This document shows, piece by piece, positions 55,768 to 64,000 of a stretch of 64,000 nt of DNA; the stretch's first letter is position 1; the number at the start of each line of letters is the position of its first letter. The stretch comes from Athripsodes cinereus (taxonomy: Eukaryota; Arthropoda; Insecta; Trichoptera; Leptoceridae), in assembly GCA_947579605.1 (NCBI GenBank), contig OX388305.1:34671542-34735541 (forward strand). The letters run 5' to 3'. The notes beneath the pieces were generated by a model. The model ran no database searches. It saw only the letters and a list, made by a program, of their open reading frames with translations, and was not told the DNA's origin. A program made the translations under genes and the position numbers.

Positions 55768-56464
55768 TGTGTATGGTCGTTTCAGTAAAAGGACCTTTCA
55801 TCAAAATTATGTGGGCTTTCTTCCATCATCGCAAGTGAACACTTATTATGAAACGTCAGTTCAGACCATTCTTTTTAGAGGATCAACCAGAGTGAACAAG
55901 TGTGAATACCCCTTAAGATGTGGTTCACTGGATTCTTACCTTTTTGATGACCCTCAAAAATTATACGAAGGAATTTTATTCTAATCCAGATACTCGAAAT
56001 ATTGATCAAATAGTTAACTTTTTGAAATCCATCCATTTAAATCTACCATTTCATTTATGAATTCGCCTCAAGAAGATAGTCAACAGAAATCTCTCATGCT
56101 ACACGTGAGATTCCAATATTATTATTATTATTATTATTCCAAAAGTAGCTTTACGTAAACAAAATACATAAAACGCTTTCGAGGAATTGAAAAAAAAAAA
56201 ACGAAATTTTAACATACCTATAATATTTGACTTCATGAAGATGTGTACTCACCCACACAAAATACAATTTTATCATATTTAAATCCCCGAATGATAATCG
56301 TTTCGTAAAAGTATAGAGTGATTCCGTAAATACGTTATAAACAATGTTGAGAATTAATTTAAATTACAAAAAAGTCAAAAAAAACTTTTGCAATTTACAC
56401 ACAACGACGTGTACAATAGCGACTAGTATTCGATTGTTCAGTGATCTAGATTTTCCATTACAAC
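55768..56464. other. DNA of unknown origin with open stretches
   Basis: An open frame reaching 55984 contains FSKRTFHQNYVGFLPSSQ and LDSYLFDDPQKLYEG, less AT-rich than its surroundings. I do not recognise it and see no splice sites. It may be a repeat-derived remnant. Confidence 0.35.
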
Positions 56465-56965
56465 GTTGTTCTTACGAGGCGAATATCGTCAAGAAACTAA
56501 AATATTGTCAGCCAATGAACCTATGGAAATTCGCACCCACATGAAGAAATTGACACTCTGAAACGATAAAAACCAATAAAAACGATATCGTCTCAAGTTG
56601 ACCAACTTTCAACTTTTTTCGATGGTGGAACGATGCGCGCATGCGTAGATGTGCGCGGCATCCGTATCTGTGGTAAAAAAATGTAACTTTTAAACTTTGT
56701 AATATTTACCGTTTCATGACAGTTGTTATCTTTGTTGTTGGTTTGTGGCGTTTGTTTCCTTAATTAAAAAGCGCCATATAATCTCTGCTATAACATTTTC
56801 AGCTAATGATAAACACTCAAAAATCAAATCAAAGTGTATCTAACAGATTGAATCTATGCCGATGGGCTGTGTGAACACGTTTGACAATCAATGGACGACT
56901 AACGGATTTTGTTTTTAATGCAAGTGAAATCGTCAGGCCTTTATATCGCCTCGTATGAACACCAC
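56465..56965. repeat. Possible foldback/MITE element
   Basis: TTACGAGGCGAATATCGTCA near the left end and the complement of CGTCAGGCC...ATATCGCCTCGTATGAAC at the right end are inverted relatives. The interior contains the GC-rich GATGCGCGCATGCGTAGATG. No target duplication was established. Confidence 0.4.
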
Positions 56966-56969
56966 ATTA

Positions 56970-58689
56970 CAAAAGATGACGATGATTTATATAAGATTTT
57001 TATTTCCAAGCAATCAAGTAGATTATTTTAGTACTTACAAAATAGGAATAAAACGTATTACTTGATTATCTATTTATGATGGCATTTCTGGTCTGATGAT
57101 AGACGCTTCTATAGAAACTGAAAATATAATGTTTTAGTGCGTTATAGTCGCTGATGTAAACATCTATCTAATCATGACATGATTTTGAAATTCTTTTTTT
57201 TTAAATATAAAATATCACCTGGAGGACTAAATTTTGATATAAAAAAGTCAATCAAGGTACCTTAAATTATTAAAGTTTTGTATCTCATAAGAGATGGTAC
57301 CTACAGAGAAAATAATTATAACATAATTATGTTATACATATATACTCGTAATTCAGTAAATCATTGGGAGGTGAAGTATCAAACTGGTTTGAGTATCTGA
57401 TAATGCAAATCTTATAAATGAAAAGTATCTTACTTACATTTAGCAATATTGTATTTTGTTTTCTTTTATTTTATGTATATTTTTTTCTTCATATTTCATT
57501 TATTTTCAATTTCGGGAGTAAGAAGAATGAGATATACTTTTCCTAAAATGTCTATGTTTTACAATATTTATTTTAAAACGTTGTGTAGAAAGCTAACAGA
57601 ATATGTAATAGGATCGCATATATTAATTTGAATTTATCTATCTCTACTCACTGAAACGTAGATACATATGAAATAAATAAATAAACATACTTAGAATTAT
57701 TGAAATATTCTCATTATTTTGTTAATATCATAAATAATACATATGAATATTCTCAAATTCAAAAGGCATTTTATTCTTTTGAATAATATTGCCCTTTATT
57801 ATATTTAACTAAGTAATTTTGAAAATAATCAAGAAAATAAGCTTAATTATTTTTGATATTAATTAAGCTGTTGGAGACGTAAATAAAAATTTCACCTCAA
57901 TTAAGATATACAAGAAATCTTTAACCTGCTCTTTCTAGCTTTTAAGACTTTACATTCTAATTAAATCTTTTGTAATACAGAATATAAGCATGCTATACCA
58001 TAATATCTCAGCTGTTAACTTACTCTGTTAATATTGTATCGGTATATATAATGTGAAATAATGACTTATATGTTGGAAATATAGATACCGATATGTAAGA
58101 AAAGAACTAGTATAACAAGTTAGGAAACTCATGACTTCAGTAGGTGATAATAGAGAAAAATCAAGTAAGATTACGAAGGAAAACAAAGTTGAGTAATCCC
58201 GAGATTCGGGAAAATAAACTTAGATATGTAGTTTGCCGGCATATGTATCAAAGAAAAACATTCTTTCAATATAATATGTAGCAACTATATCTTTATTTCG
58301 AAAGCTTATAACTGGGATAAACTAGAACTGAACTTTATCCGAAGTTCTTGACCAGCTAGATATATTTATTTTTATTCAGTATTTTTCATATTATTTCTTT
58401 CCATTGACTTTCAAGTTTGTTTTTATTTCAATTAAATTTAAATTTAGTTATTTAATAATGACGTTATTTTTTTAAATTATAATGTTAAATTTATTGTAGA
58501 TAGAAAAAAATATATTGTATGTAAATATGTATTTAAATACATACGACATTCTCAATTTTTTTTTTAATTATTGTACTTTTATACTTTTATAAATTTGTTA
58601 TCCAAAATTATTAACAACCATTAATTTTGGATAACAAAACTCAAAAACATTAAATTATATTATACAACAACTTTTTTATAATGTAATCA
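56970..58689. other. AT-rich DNA, nothing recognised
   Basis: About 1.7 kb without recognisable coding or repeat content. A local inverted pair (CCAAAATTA / TAATTTTGG) lies near 58600-58630. Confidence 0.45.
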
Positions 58690-58815
58690 TGGTAAGATGG
58701 AAGAAATCACTTGATAGTGATAATATCGCCACTGCATATCGTCCTAGTATTTTAAATTTTATATTGTTTTGTTAACACTGTTATATAATGATGGTGTGCA
58801 AAAAGAATAAATAAA
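58690..58815 (+). mobile_element. Mini-retroposon, copy 5
   Basis: It starts GGTAAGATGGAAGAAATCAC. The inner stem is slightly decayed (ATCACTTGATAGTGAT) and the outer stem is TGCATATCGTC / AATGATGGTGTGCA. It ends in AATAAATAAATA. Confidence 0.8.
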
Positions 58816-59889
58816 TATATTTATATCAAATCTATACCATATCGAAAAGAAAAAGGATTGTAAGGGAATTCAAGACTATGAATTGTTGTAATACAGGGTT
58901 TTTTAGATACCTACTGAATGAATAAATTACAATCACTTTTATCCATTAAAGGAATGTCTGACAAATATAACGCAACACCTGAGAAAAACTTTTTCATTTA
59001 AAAAAAAGTCTCTGAAGATTTAAGAATGATTGAAACTGTTTCATACATATTCAAAATAAGAGTGAAACAATATTATATAAATTATTTACAAATGTGCCGA
59101 TTATTCCCAAATTGAATTTAAGATTAAAGAAAAAAAGCGATATCACATAATATTATACCTACGCAGATTTCATACAATTTAAAGACTTTGTAAATATCTA
59201 CTCACACCCATTCAGTACCTACTCGTAAATTCATGACTACAAAGGAAATTAATATTTTTACACTTTCTTTTGTCTAGTAGTAGTAGTACGCAAAAAATCT
59301 TTACATACCTATGTCTAATGAAATAAACGAGGATAGAATTCTGCCCTAAGATGGCAAAGTATGATATGTCACTTTTAACAAACTTTACAGGAGAGCAAAT
59401 TTAAAGTTTGATGTATTCGTATAAATCAGGGAAATGACAATAAAGACATATAATAATGGAAATATGTAGACAAAATGGTTATTTATTGAGTTAAATACAT
59501 AAATATGTTATTTTCAAATGTAAAGTAATGAAATTTGTCATATATCTGACTATCAACCTGACATATCATATTTTGGCATCTTAATATAAGATGCCAAAAT
59601 ATGATCACCTATTGCAAAGTAAGCAAAACATGATATGTCTAGGACTGATGTAGTACTGTAACAAGAGTTTTCTTCGTAAGAGATTTCTTTTAGAGGAATA
59701 TATTTAAAAAATAAATTGACGTGTTAAACGGTGATGCAAATATTCCTATATAATCAAATAAAGTAAATATTTATTATAATTCTAAATTTAACACATGAAA
59801 CTACCATAAATAATGAGAATCTATTCAATTTGTATATACTCTATACTGTTTTTTAATATTTTATCATGTTATGTTATGCTGTTATGATT
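58816..59889. other. AT-rich DNA with one inverted motif
   Basis: ATCATATTTTGGCATCTTA and TAAGATGCCAAAATATGATC are adjacent inverted copies (59566-59604). Similar strings (AAGATGGCAAAGTATGATAT, TATGATATG) recur at 59350 and 59625. No exon was recognised. Confidence 0.4.
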
Positions 59890-60180
59890 TATAACAGTTT
59901 GCCTGACCAATTGAAGAAATGTAAAAATCCTAAGGAGTTTGGAAAGAGGATTCAGGAGTTAGTAATGACTTCTCAATGTTTGTGATAGTGTTTTGTGTTT
60001 TTTGTTTTCAATAGTGTTGCTGTTCTGTGATTTCTTTGCTCTGGTGTCTTATATTTTACTATAATATCAAATAATTTAAATTTATGAATAGTTTTACCAG
60101 ATTTGTAATACAATTGTAGGTATTGTGCTGTTTTGAGGTATTGTTTATGATTGAATAAATTGAAATTGAATAAATTGAAT
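59890..60180 (+). pseudogene. LINE ORF end and 3' UTR, (ATTGAATAA)n tail
   Basis: MIYNSLPDQLKKCKNPKEFG, then KRIQELVMTSQCL and a stop, is the typical closing segment of a Jockey/CR1-like ORF. About 180 bp of 3' UTR follows, ending in an ATTGAATAA repeat at 60145-60180. 5'-truncated. Confidence 0.6.
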
Positions 60181-60194
60181 CATTGTTCTTATAT

Positions 60195-60275
60195 ACGTAA
60201 CCTAAGAACTTTCTTAATGGACAGACATAGTAACAATGTCAGTCAAAATAGTCCAATCAGCAGAATGTGTAGATT
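60195..60275 (+). mobile_element. LINE fragment homologous to 15471-15545
   Basis: CTAAGAACTTTCTTAATGGACAG through AATCAGCAGAATGTGTAGAT is collinear with the reverse complement of 15471-15545. It corresponds to NVRTFLPDRH and NSPISRMCKLYN of that LINE, with stops. Confidence 0.6.
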
Positions 60276-60317
60276 ATAATCATGCAATCGAAATTACAAG
60301 CAAAACGCACTACAAAT

Positions 60318-60540
60318 GACTTAGTGCATTTTGACGCAACTAATTCAACAATATTGTTCGACCAAAATGCATGATGCTTTTTGGCTGAAACTAAAATTTA
60401 AATATGACTTAGTGCACACATCTATTTTCGAATTATTTGAGAAATAATCATTTTGTGCATTTTGGCAGTATAGAGTAATAAATAATAAGTTCCGATGTGT
60501 TAAAAACTCAAAATCATCAAAAACTGACTTAGTGCATTTT
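60318..60540. repeat. Iterated GACTTAGTGCATTTTG motif
   Basis: TGACTTAGTGCA occurs at about 60318, 60396 and 60522, and a shortened TGTGCATTTTGG at about 60452. Spacing is irregular (78, 56 and 70 bp). The segment lies inside the interval that separates two collinear parts of a LINE (60275 to 60780). Confidence 0.55.
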
Positions 60541-60779
60541 GGTTGTATACCCTCGATATAATGTTTTATGCTCACATTGCGTGGATGGTGCGGATGTCTT
60601 TTGTCATTCACTGACGGTGTTCAGAAGGAGTGTTGCCTCCAACTTTGGTATCTTTGTAGATTGACATTTTTTTTTGTTTTTTTGATCGGTGCTTGTTTGG
60701 TGCAGGTTCAGTTTGTACTGGGCCTGCGGTGATTGTGATCTGCTTTTTTTTATATTTTTTTTTCTCTATCATTCTTTTG

Positions 60780-60925
60780 CTAACATTAATATGTGTATGC
60801 TGTAGACACACTTAATTGGGGGGTTGGCCTGGCCGAATCAATGTATGTTGTTTTTATTTTTTGTGTGTATTTTGTCAACTTTCTGTTTGTGTCTCTGATT
60901 AATAAATAAATAAATAAATATATAG
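60780..60925 (+). mobile_element. LINE 3' UTR copy, same family as 15068-15799
   Basis: AGACACACTTAATTGGGGGG, GGCCTGGCCGAATCAATGTA and TGTGTCTCTGATTAATAAAT match the 15.1-kb 3' UTR in order. It ends in a five-unit (AATA)n tail. Confidence 0.75.
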
Positions 60926-61009
60926 GTATATGTTTTTTTTTGTTGTATTCAGAAATTTTAAGTGTCTTTTTGCAATTTGTTAATATTTGTATGTTGTATT
61001 GAATTGAGA

Positions 61010-61056
61010 TCTATCATGTAAAAGGCTTTTGCCGTTTATTGTTTCAATAAATAAAT
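61010..61056 (+). mobile_element. LINE 3' end, family L1e
   Basis: TGTAAAAGGCTTTTGCCGTT followed by CAATAAATAAATAT. Confidence 0.45.
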
Positions 61057-61059
61057 ATA

Positions 61060-61420
61060 TGTCAGGCTTAGAAAAGACAACGTCACCTTATTAGAGGTTA
61101 ATGATAGGTATAATCCTATCTAACTATATTTGGTAATATCAAACATGGGGTACCCATACTAGGTATAGGTATCTCCGAACAATACCTACACGTGAAGCTG
61201 TTATCGGGGTTTATATGAGAGAATATCGGAGCCTTCGGCAAGTCGCCTGGTAGCTTAATTGAACAAAGCACTCCTCGCGACAAGGTTAGCGATGCGGGTT
61301 CAAGTCCCGTCCGGGGCACTACCGAATAAGGGTTGTCTTTTCTAAGCCATATGTGGTAGTTTCATTTGTTAAATTTACATATACGACCTCATACAATGGT
61401 TAAAATAAACATTTATTATT
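61060..61420 (+). mobile_element. Long-TIR element with a tRNA-like core, copy 2
   Basis: GGCTTAGAAAAGACAACG on the left and GTTGTCTTTTCTAAGCC on the right are inverted arms. The core (61239-61320) has A box TGGTAGCTTAATTG and a perfect B box GGGTTCAAGTCCC, so it is clearly tRNA-derived. The right arm extends to CATACAATGGTTAAAAT. The minus-strand open frame 61116-61319 is a translation of this repeat, not a gene. Confidence 0.75.
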
Positions 61421-61424
61421 ATTG

Positions 61425-61510
61425 TTGTTTAATGTTACTATTGAATATGACTAACGCACGACTGGTTTCGGACTCCAAGTTCGCATCATCAGGTGCTGAT
61501 TTATACTGAA
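61425..61510 (-). ncRNA. Hammerhead-like motif, copy 2
   Basis: The minus strand carries GCAC, CTGATGA (61486-61492), a hairpin around ACT/AGT, CGAAAC, CCAGTC and GTGCGTTA, in the same order as 41783-41838. Stem II is weaker than in copy 1. The flanks also match the 41.8-kb block, so both belong to one repeat family. Confidence 0.4.
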
Positions 61511-61716
61511 TAAAACAAAAACAAATATAAAAGTCCGTTAAGATTTACAGTGAAGGTGTAGGGGTAGGTGAGGTCATGTAGGTTCCAGGTGTTAATAATA
61601 ATAAATGCCTATTAATTTTCTTTGATACTTAAAAATGAGGTGTTGCTAAAGTTAATGCTGATACAATGAATGAAACTTCCAATATTATTTTGCACTTCAA
61701 TAAAATTAGATGGAAG

Positions 61717-61850
61717 TGGTTAGATGGAAGAAATCACTTTATAGTGATAATCTCGCCACTGCATATCGTCCTAGTTTTTTTTTCAATTTTATATTGTTTT
61801 GTTAACACTGTTATATAATGATGATGTGCAAAAAGAATAAATAAATAAAA
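61717..61850 (+). mobile_element. Mini-retroposon, copy 6
   Basis: TGGTTAGATGGAAGAAATCA start; perfect inner stem ATCACTTTATAGTGAT; outer stem TGCATATCGTC / GATGATGTGCA; AATAAATAAA tail. Confidence 0.85.
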
Positions 61851-61930
61851 TGGCAGCCAGAAAAAGGCAAAAAACTTTTTATAAATCGTTAAAACCTTCC
61901 TTCTTCTTTAATTTGTTCTAAACTCTAGAG

Positions 61931-62282
61931 CAGTGGTTCTTAACCTGGGTTCGATCGAACCCCAGGGGTTCGGTGAGTCAGTCTTGGGGGTTCGGTGAAA
62001 ATCATTTTAAAGGCAAGATATTTTTCCGAGTTGGAAAAAGAAAAAGAAAATACTCCGATAATTCCTTCAAACCGCCATCACAAGTTTAAAAAACAATGTT
62101 GCCAGTTTATTCTAACAATCCAAATATTACATCTGGTTGCCAGTTTATTCTAACAATCCAAATATTACCATGTTTTGAATTTGTAAAAATCAAATTTAAT
62201 TTTTCAAATTAGGAGGGGTTCGGTGAATGCATATTATGTAACTGGTGGGGTTCGGTACCCCCAAAAAGGTTAAGAACCACTG
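61931..62282. mobile_element. hAT MITE, 352 bp
   Basis: The inverted ends CAGTGGTTCTTAACCTGGG and GGTTAAGAACCACTG are flanked by an 8-bp duplication with one mismatch (CTCTAGAG 61923-61930, ATCTAGAG 62283-62290). GGGGTTCGGTGA is iterated near both ends. A direct duplication of about 39 bp (TGCCAGTTTATTCTAACAAT...) lies at 62099-62169. The end sequence is of the widespread hAT type found in many animals. Confidence 0.9.
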
Positions 62283-62583
62283 ATCTAGAGTCTGTACTTG
62301 CACAAATGTTTGCTTGTGACAAGGACCATTCCCAACTGTCCCTTCATATCTTAATTAGTTTTCCTGGAGTATGACACAACATCCCATAGGTTTAGTGTGT
62401 TATAAAGGATAGTAGTAGGATTATGAAGTAAGTTCTATACATCAGTGTACATTTTATTGAATAAAAAAATGTTACGATGAAATCTTGCTTTATATTTCAC
62501 ACATACCGTAAATTATCTCTATTTCTGATTAAAATTTATGTGAAAACACACTTACTCTCAAAACTTTAAACCGCCATACATAA

Positions 62584-63211
62584 TCTAATATATAATATAT
62601 AAAATTCTCATATCACGGTGTTTGTTATCATACTCCTCCGAAATAGCTGGACAAATTTTGATGAAATTTTGTGTACTTCTCGGGTAGATCTGAGAATCGG
62701 CCAACATCTATTTTTCATGCCCCTAAAAGTTAAGGTTAAGAAAAAGTTAAAGTTAAGTTAATGACCACTGTTAAAAGACGAAAGGCCGCATACTTTGGTC
62801 ACATATTCCGTGGAGAAAAATATGCCCTTCTGCAGCTTATAGGTAAGATAGAGGGCAGACGGGGTTTGGGGCGCAAAAGAGCATCATGGCTCAAGAATCT
62901 TCGGCAGTGGTTTGGAATACCGGATGCAGCAACCCTCATCAGACTGACCCAGGATCGTGAAGAGTATCAAGAGATGGTCGCCAACCTCCGATAGGAGCGG
63001 CACAAGAAGAAGAAGAAAAGTTAAGGATGATCCACCCCAATTTTTTTTTATACAATTTTTTTATATTTTTTTTATGGGAAGCATTCAAAATTACATACAG
63101 CTCTAAATTTTCATCCTTCTACCATCAACCCCTATTTTTTAATAGCGATATTAGAAGGTAATCTACATAGAAATATGTTTATGGCAAAACAACGTTTGCC
63201 GGGTCAGCTAG
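62584..63211 (+). mobile_element. Non-autonomous Helitron, interrupted by a LINE fragment
   Basis: The 5' end TCTAATATATAATATATAAA follows an A. The 3' end has the hairpin GGCAAA/TTTGCC (63183-63200), then GGGTCAG and CTAG followed by T, so integration is A^T as in Helitrons. The internal string AAATTTTGATGAAATTTTGT and the terminal GTTTGCCGGGTCAGCTAG are typical of an abundant lepidopteran Helitron. It has no Rep/helicase. About 260 bp of it is an inserted LINE end. Confidence 0.8.
62761..63020 (+). pseudogene. RTE-like LINE C-terminal fragment inserted in the Helitron
   Basis: The 77-residue frame reads VKRRKAAYFGHIFRGEKYAL, then GLGRKRASWLKNLRQWFGIP and YQEMVANLR, and stops before an (AAG)n tail. 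This is the C-terminal domain of RTE-like polyproteins. The Helitron resumes at AAAGTTAAGGATGATCCACC, and AAGTTAA on both sides probably reflects the target duplication. Confidence 0.75.
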
Positions 63212-63246
63212 TAGGTAGGTACCTACTAATATTTAAACCAGTTTTT

Positions 63247-63437
63247 TTTTTATTTTTTTTTTTTTTAAAGATATATCTGGGTTTTGTTTGTTATAAACCC
63301 AAATACAACCTTATACACCTTTCACAGTAAGCTACTAAAAGCTTGTGTCGTGAAAGGGGAGTTTGCCGGCACCTGGTATCGAACCACCGACCCCATGTTC
63401 ACGAGGCCGAGACTCTACCTCCAGGCTACCGACGAAC
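63247..63437 (-). mobile_element. tRNA-derived SINE, family A, copy 7
   Basis: Full length on the minus strand: head GTTCGTCGGTAGCCTGGAGG, B box GGTTCGATACC, body and AACCCAGATATATCTTT tail, with a T-rich tract (poly(A) complement) at 63243-63266. Confidence 0.88.
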
Positions 63438-63847
63438 TCACGAAGTCTCTTGCGTTCGTTACATTCTCGCTGTCTCTACTTTTTTATGAGATTATTTTCA
63501 TTTTCTCTCTAATCTCGCGTTGGTTTCGTCTTATTTTAATATTTTATTACTCTGGTTAAATCATAAAATCATTATTATATTTACTTACTCCCCATATAAT
63601 AATAATAAAGGCAAAATCTACGTGCAAGTTTAATATTATTATCTTTCTCTTTAATGCAAACTTGCATTAGATGAATACACACCTTGAATAGAAATGAAAT
63701 GTTTTATGTTTTATGATTGAATAAAGTAGAGTAATAAAGCTAAGACTCAACAGGTAACCAGAGTTTACTCACAGGCTAAGAGTTAATAATATTTATTAGA
63801 CATTCTACGGTTAGTAATTTTGCCGGATATCGGATAGCGGATATCTG

Positions 63848-64000
63848 ACTGCACTGAGAAAAATACTAACGAAATTACACAACGAATCATTGGTACGTAC
63901 TATCAGATTAAGACCAGAGATAGTACAAACGATTCATTAGTTCGGATCTATAATAATATTGACTTTCCGCAAACAGATCGTTGGTAAATTTAATACCGAT
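63848..64000 (+). repeat. Dispersed repeat G, copy 2 (cut by window end)
   Basis: It matches 46266-46378 in order, with two short extra blocks (ACTAACGAAATTACACAACG and a second GATTCATTAG stretch). It runs off the end of the window. Confidence 0.6.

Noticed and set aside
55721..55984. Candidate exon or gene for the 87-residue frame
   Set aside because: The start lies in the 3' UTR and A-rich tail of a LINE. No splice signals or known domain were found; it is left as unknown sequence.
61116..61319. Minus-strand ORF containing GLEPASLTL
   Set aside because: It is the translation of a tRNA-derived repeat on the wrong strand; such peptides occur in databases as artefacts.
61239..61320. Possible functional tRNA gene
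   Set aside because: The B box is perfect, but it is the core of a repeated TIR-bounded element also present at 52.4 kb, and the cloverleaf is incomplete.

Overview
The window is animal nuclear DNA, most probably from a moth or butterfly (Lepidoptera). The evidence is strong AT richness, one gene with very long introns, many TAGGTACCTAC-like stretches, and several repeat types typical of lepidopteran genomes: a Helitron ending in a hairpin plus CTAG, RTE-type LINEs with microsatellite tails, tRNA-derived SINEs, and piggyBac, pogo and hAT relatives. The species assignment is inference. Positions 1437-1636 are an assembly gap of Ns. No bacterial operon, CRISPR array or intact non-coding RNA gene was found.

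Only one host gene is supported, on the + strand. It has a probable Inr+DPE core promoter at about 8126-8161, a leader with several short upstream ORFs, and a long first coding exon (8473-9828, 452 codons). A phase-compatible second exon (34695-34851) follows an intron of 24,866 bp. The second exon has a good donor and splices to exons I could not find here. I do not recognise the protein: it is hydrophilic, Ser/Lys-rich and Cys-containing, with no signal peptide or membrane segment in the visible part.

The rest is largely mobile-element sediment, much of it dateable by nesting. 0-8 kb: a foldback element, a piggyBac relic bounded by TTAA (3836-5195), and SINE/LINE ends. Intron 1 (9.8-34.7 kb): RTE copies, six or more (TAG)n-tailed retroposons, tRNA-SINEs, MITEs bounded by TTA or TTAA, three tandem arrays (47 bp, 65/69 bp and 141 bp) and a pogo-like element carrying a nested mini-retroposon. 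35-37 kb: the best-preserved RTE copy, with an RT domain ORF (35123-36181) and a 13-bp target duplication. 39-47 kb: tandem repeats, a 268-bp near-perfect hairpin, a hAT-like MITE containing a hammerhead-like motif, and tRNA-SINEs. 47.6-50.5 kb: a complete but decayed DNA transposon with perfect 12-bp TIRs and a perfect 8-bp TSD. 52-64 kb: long-TIR elements with a tRNA-like core, an RLE-type LINE split by a later LINE insertion, a hAT MITE, a Helitron split by a LINE fragment, and more SINEs.

The most informative biology is the parasitic network. The (TAG)n retroposon shares its 3' end with the RTE LINE, and one 66-bp truncated copy even carries the LINE-type pentamer tail, which points to mobilisation by that LINE. 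A second, about 135-nt retroposon occurs as six copies starting at the same place and holds two conserved stems. I found no convincing new host-encoded system.
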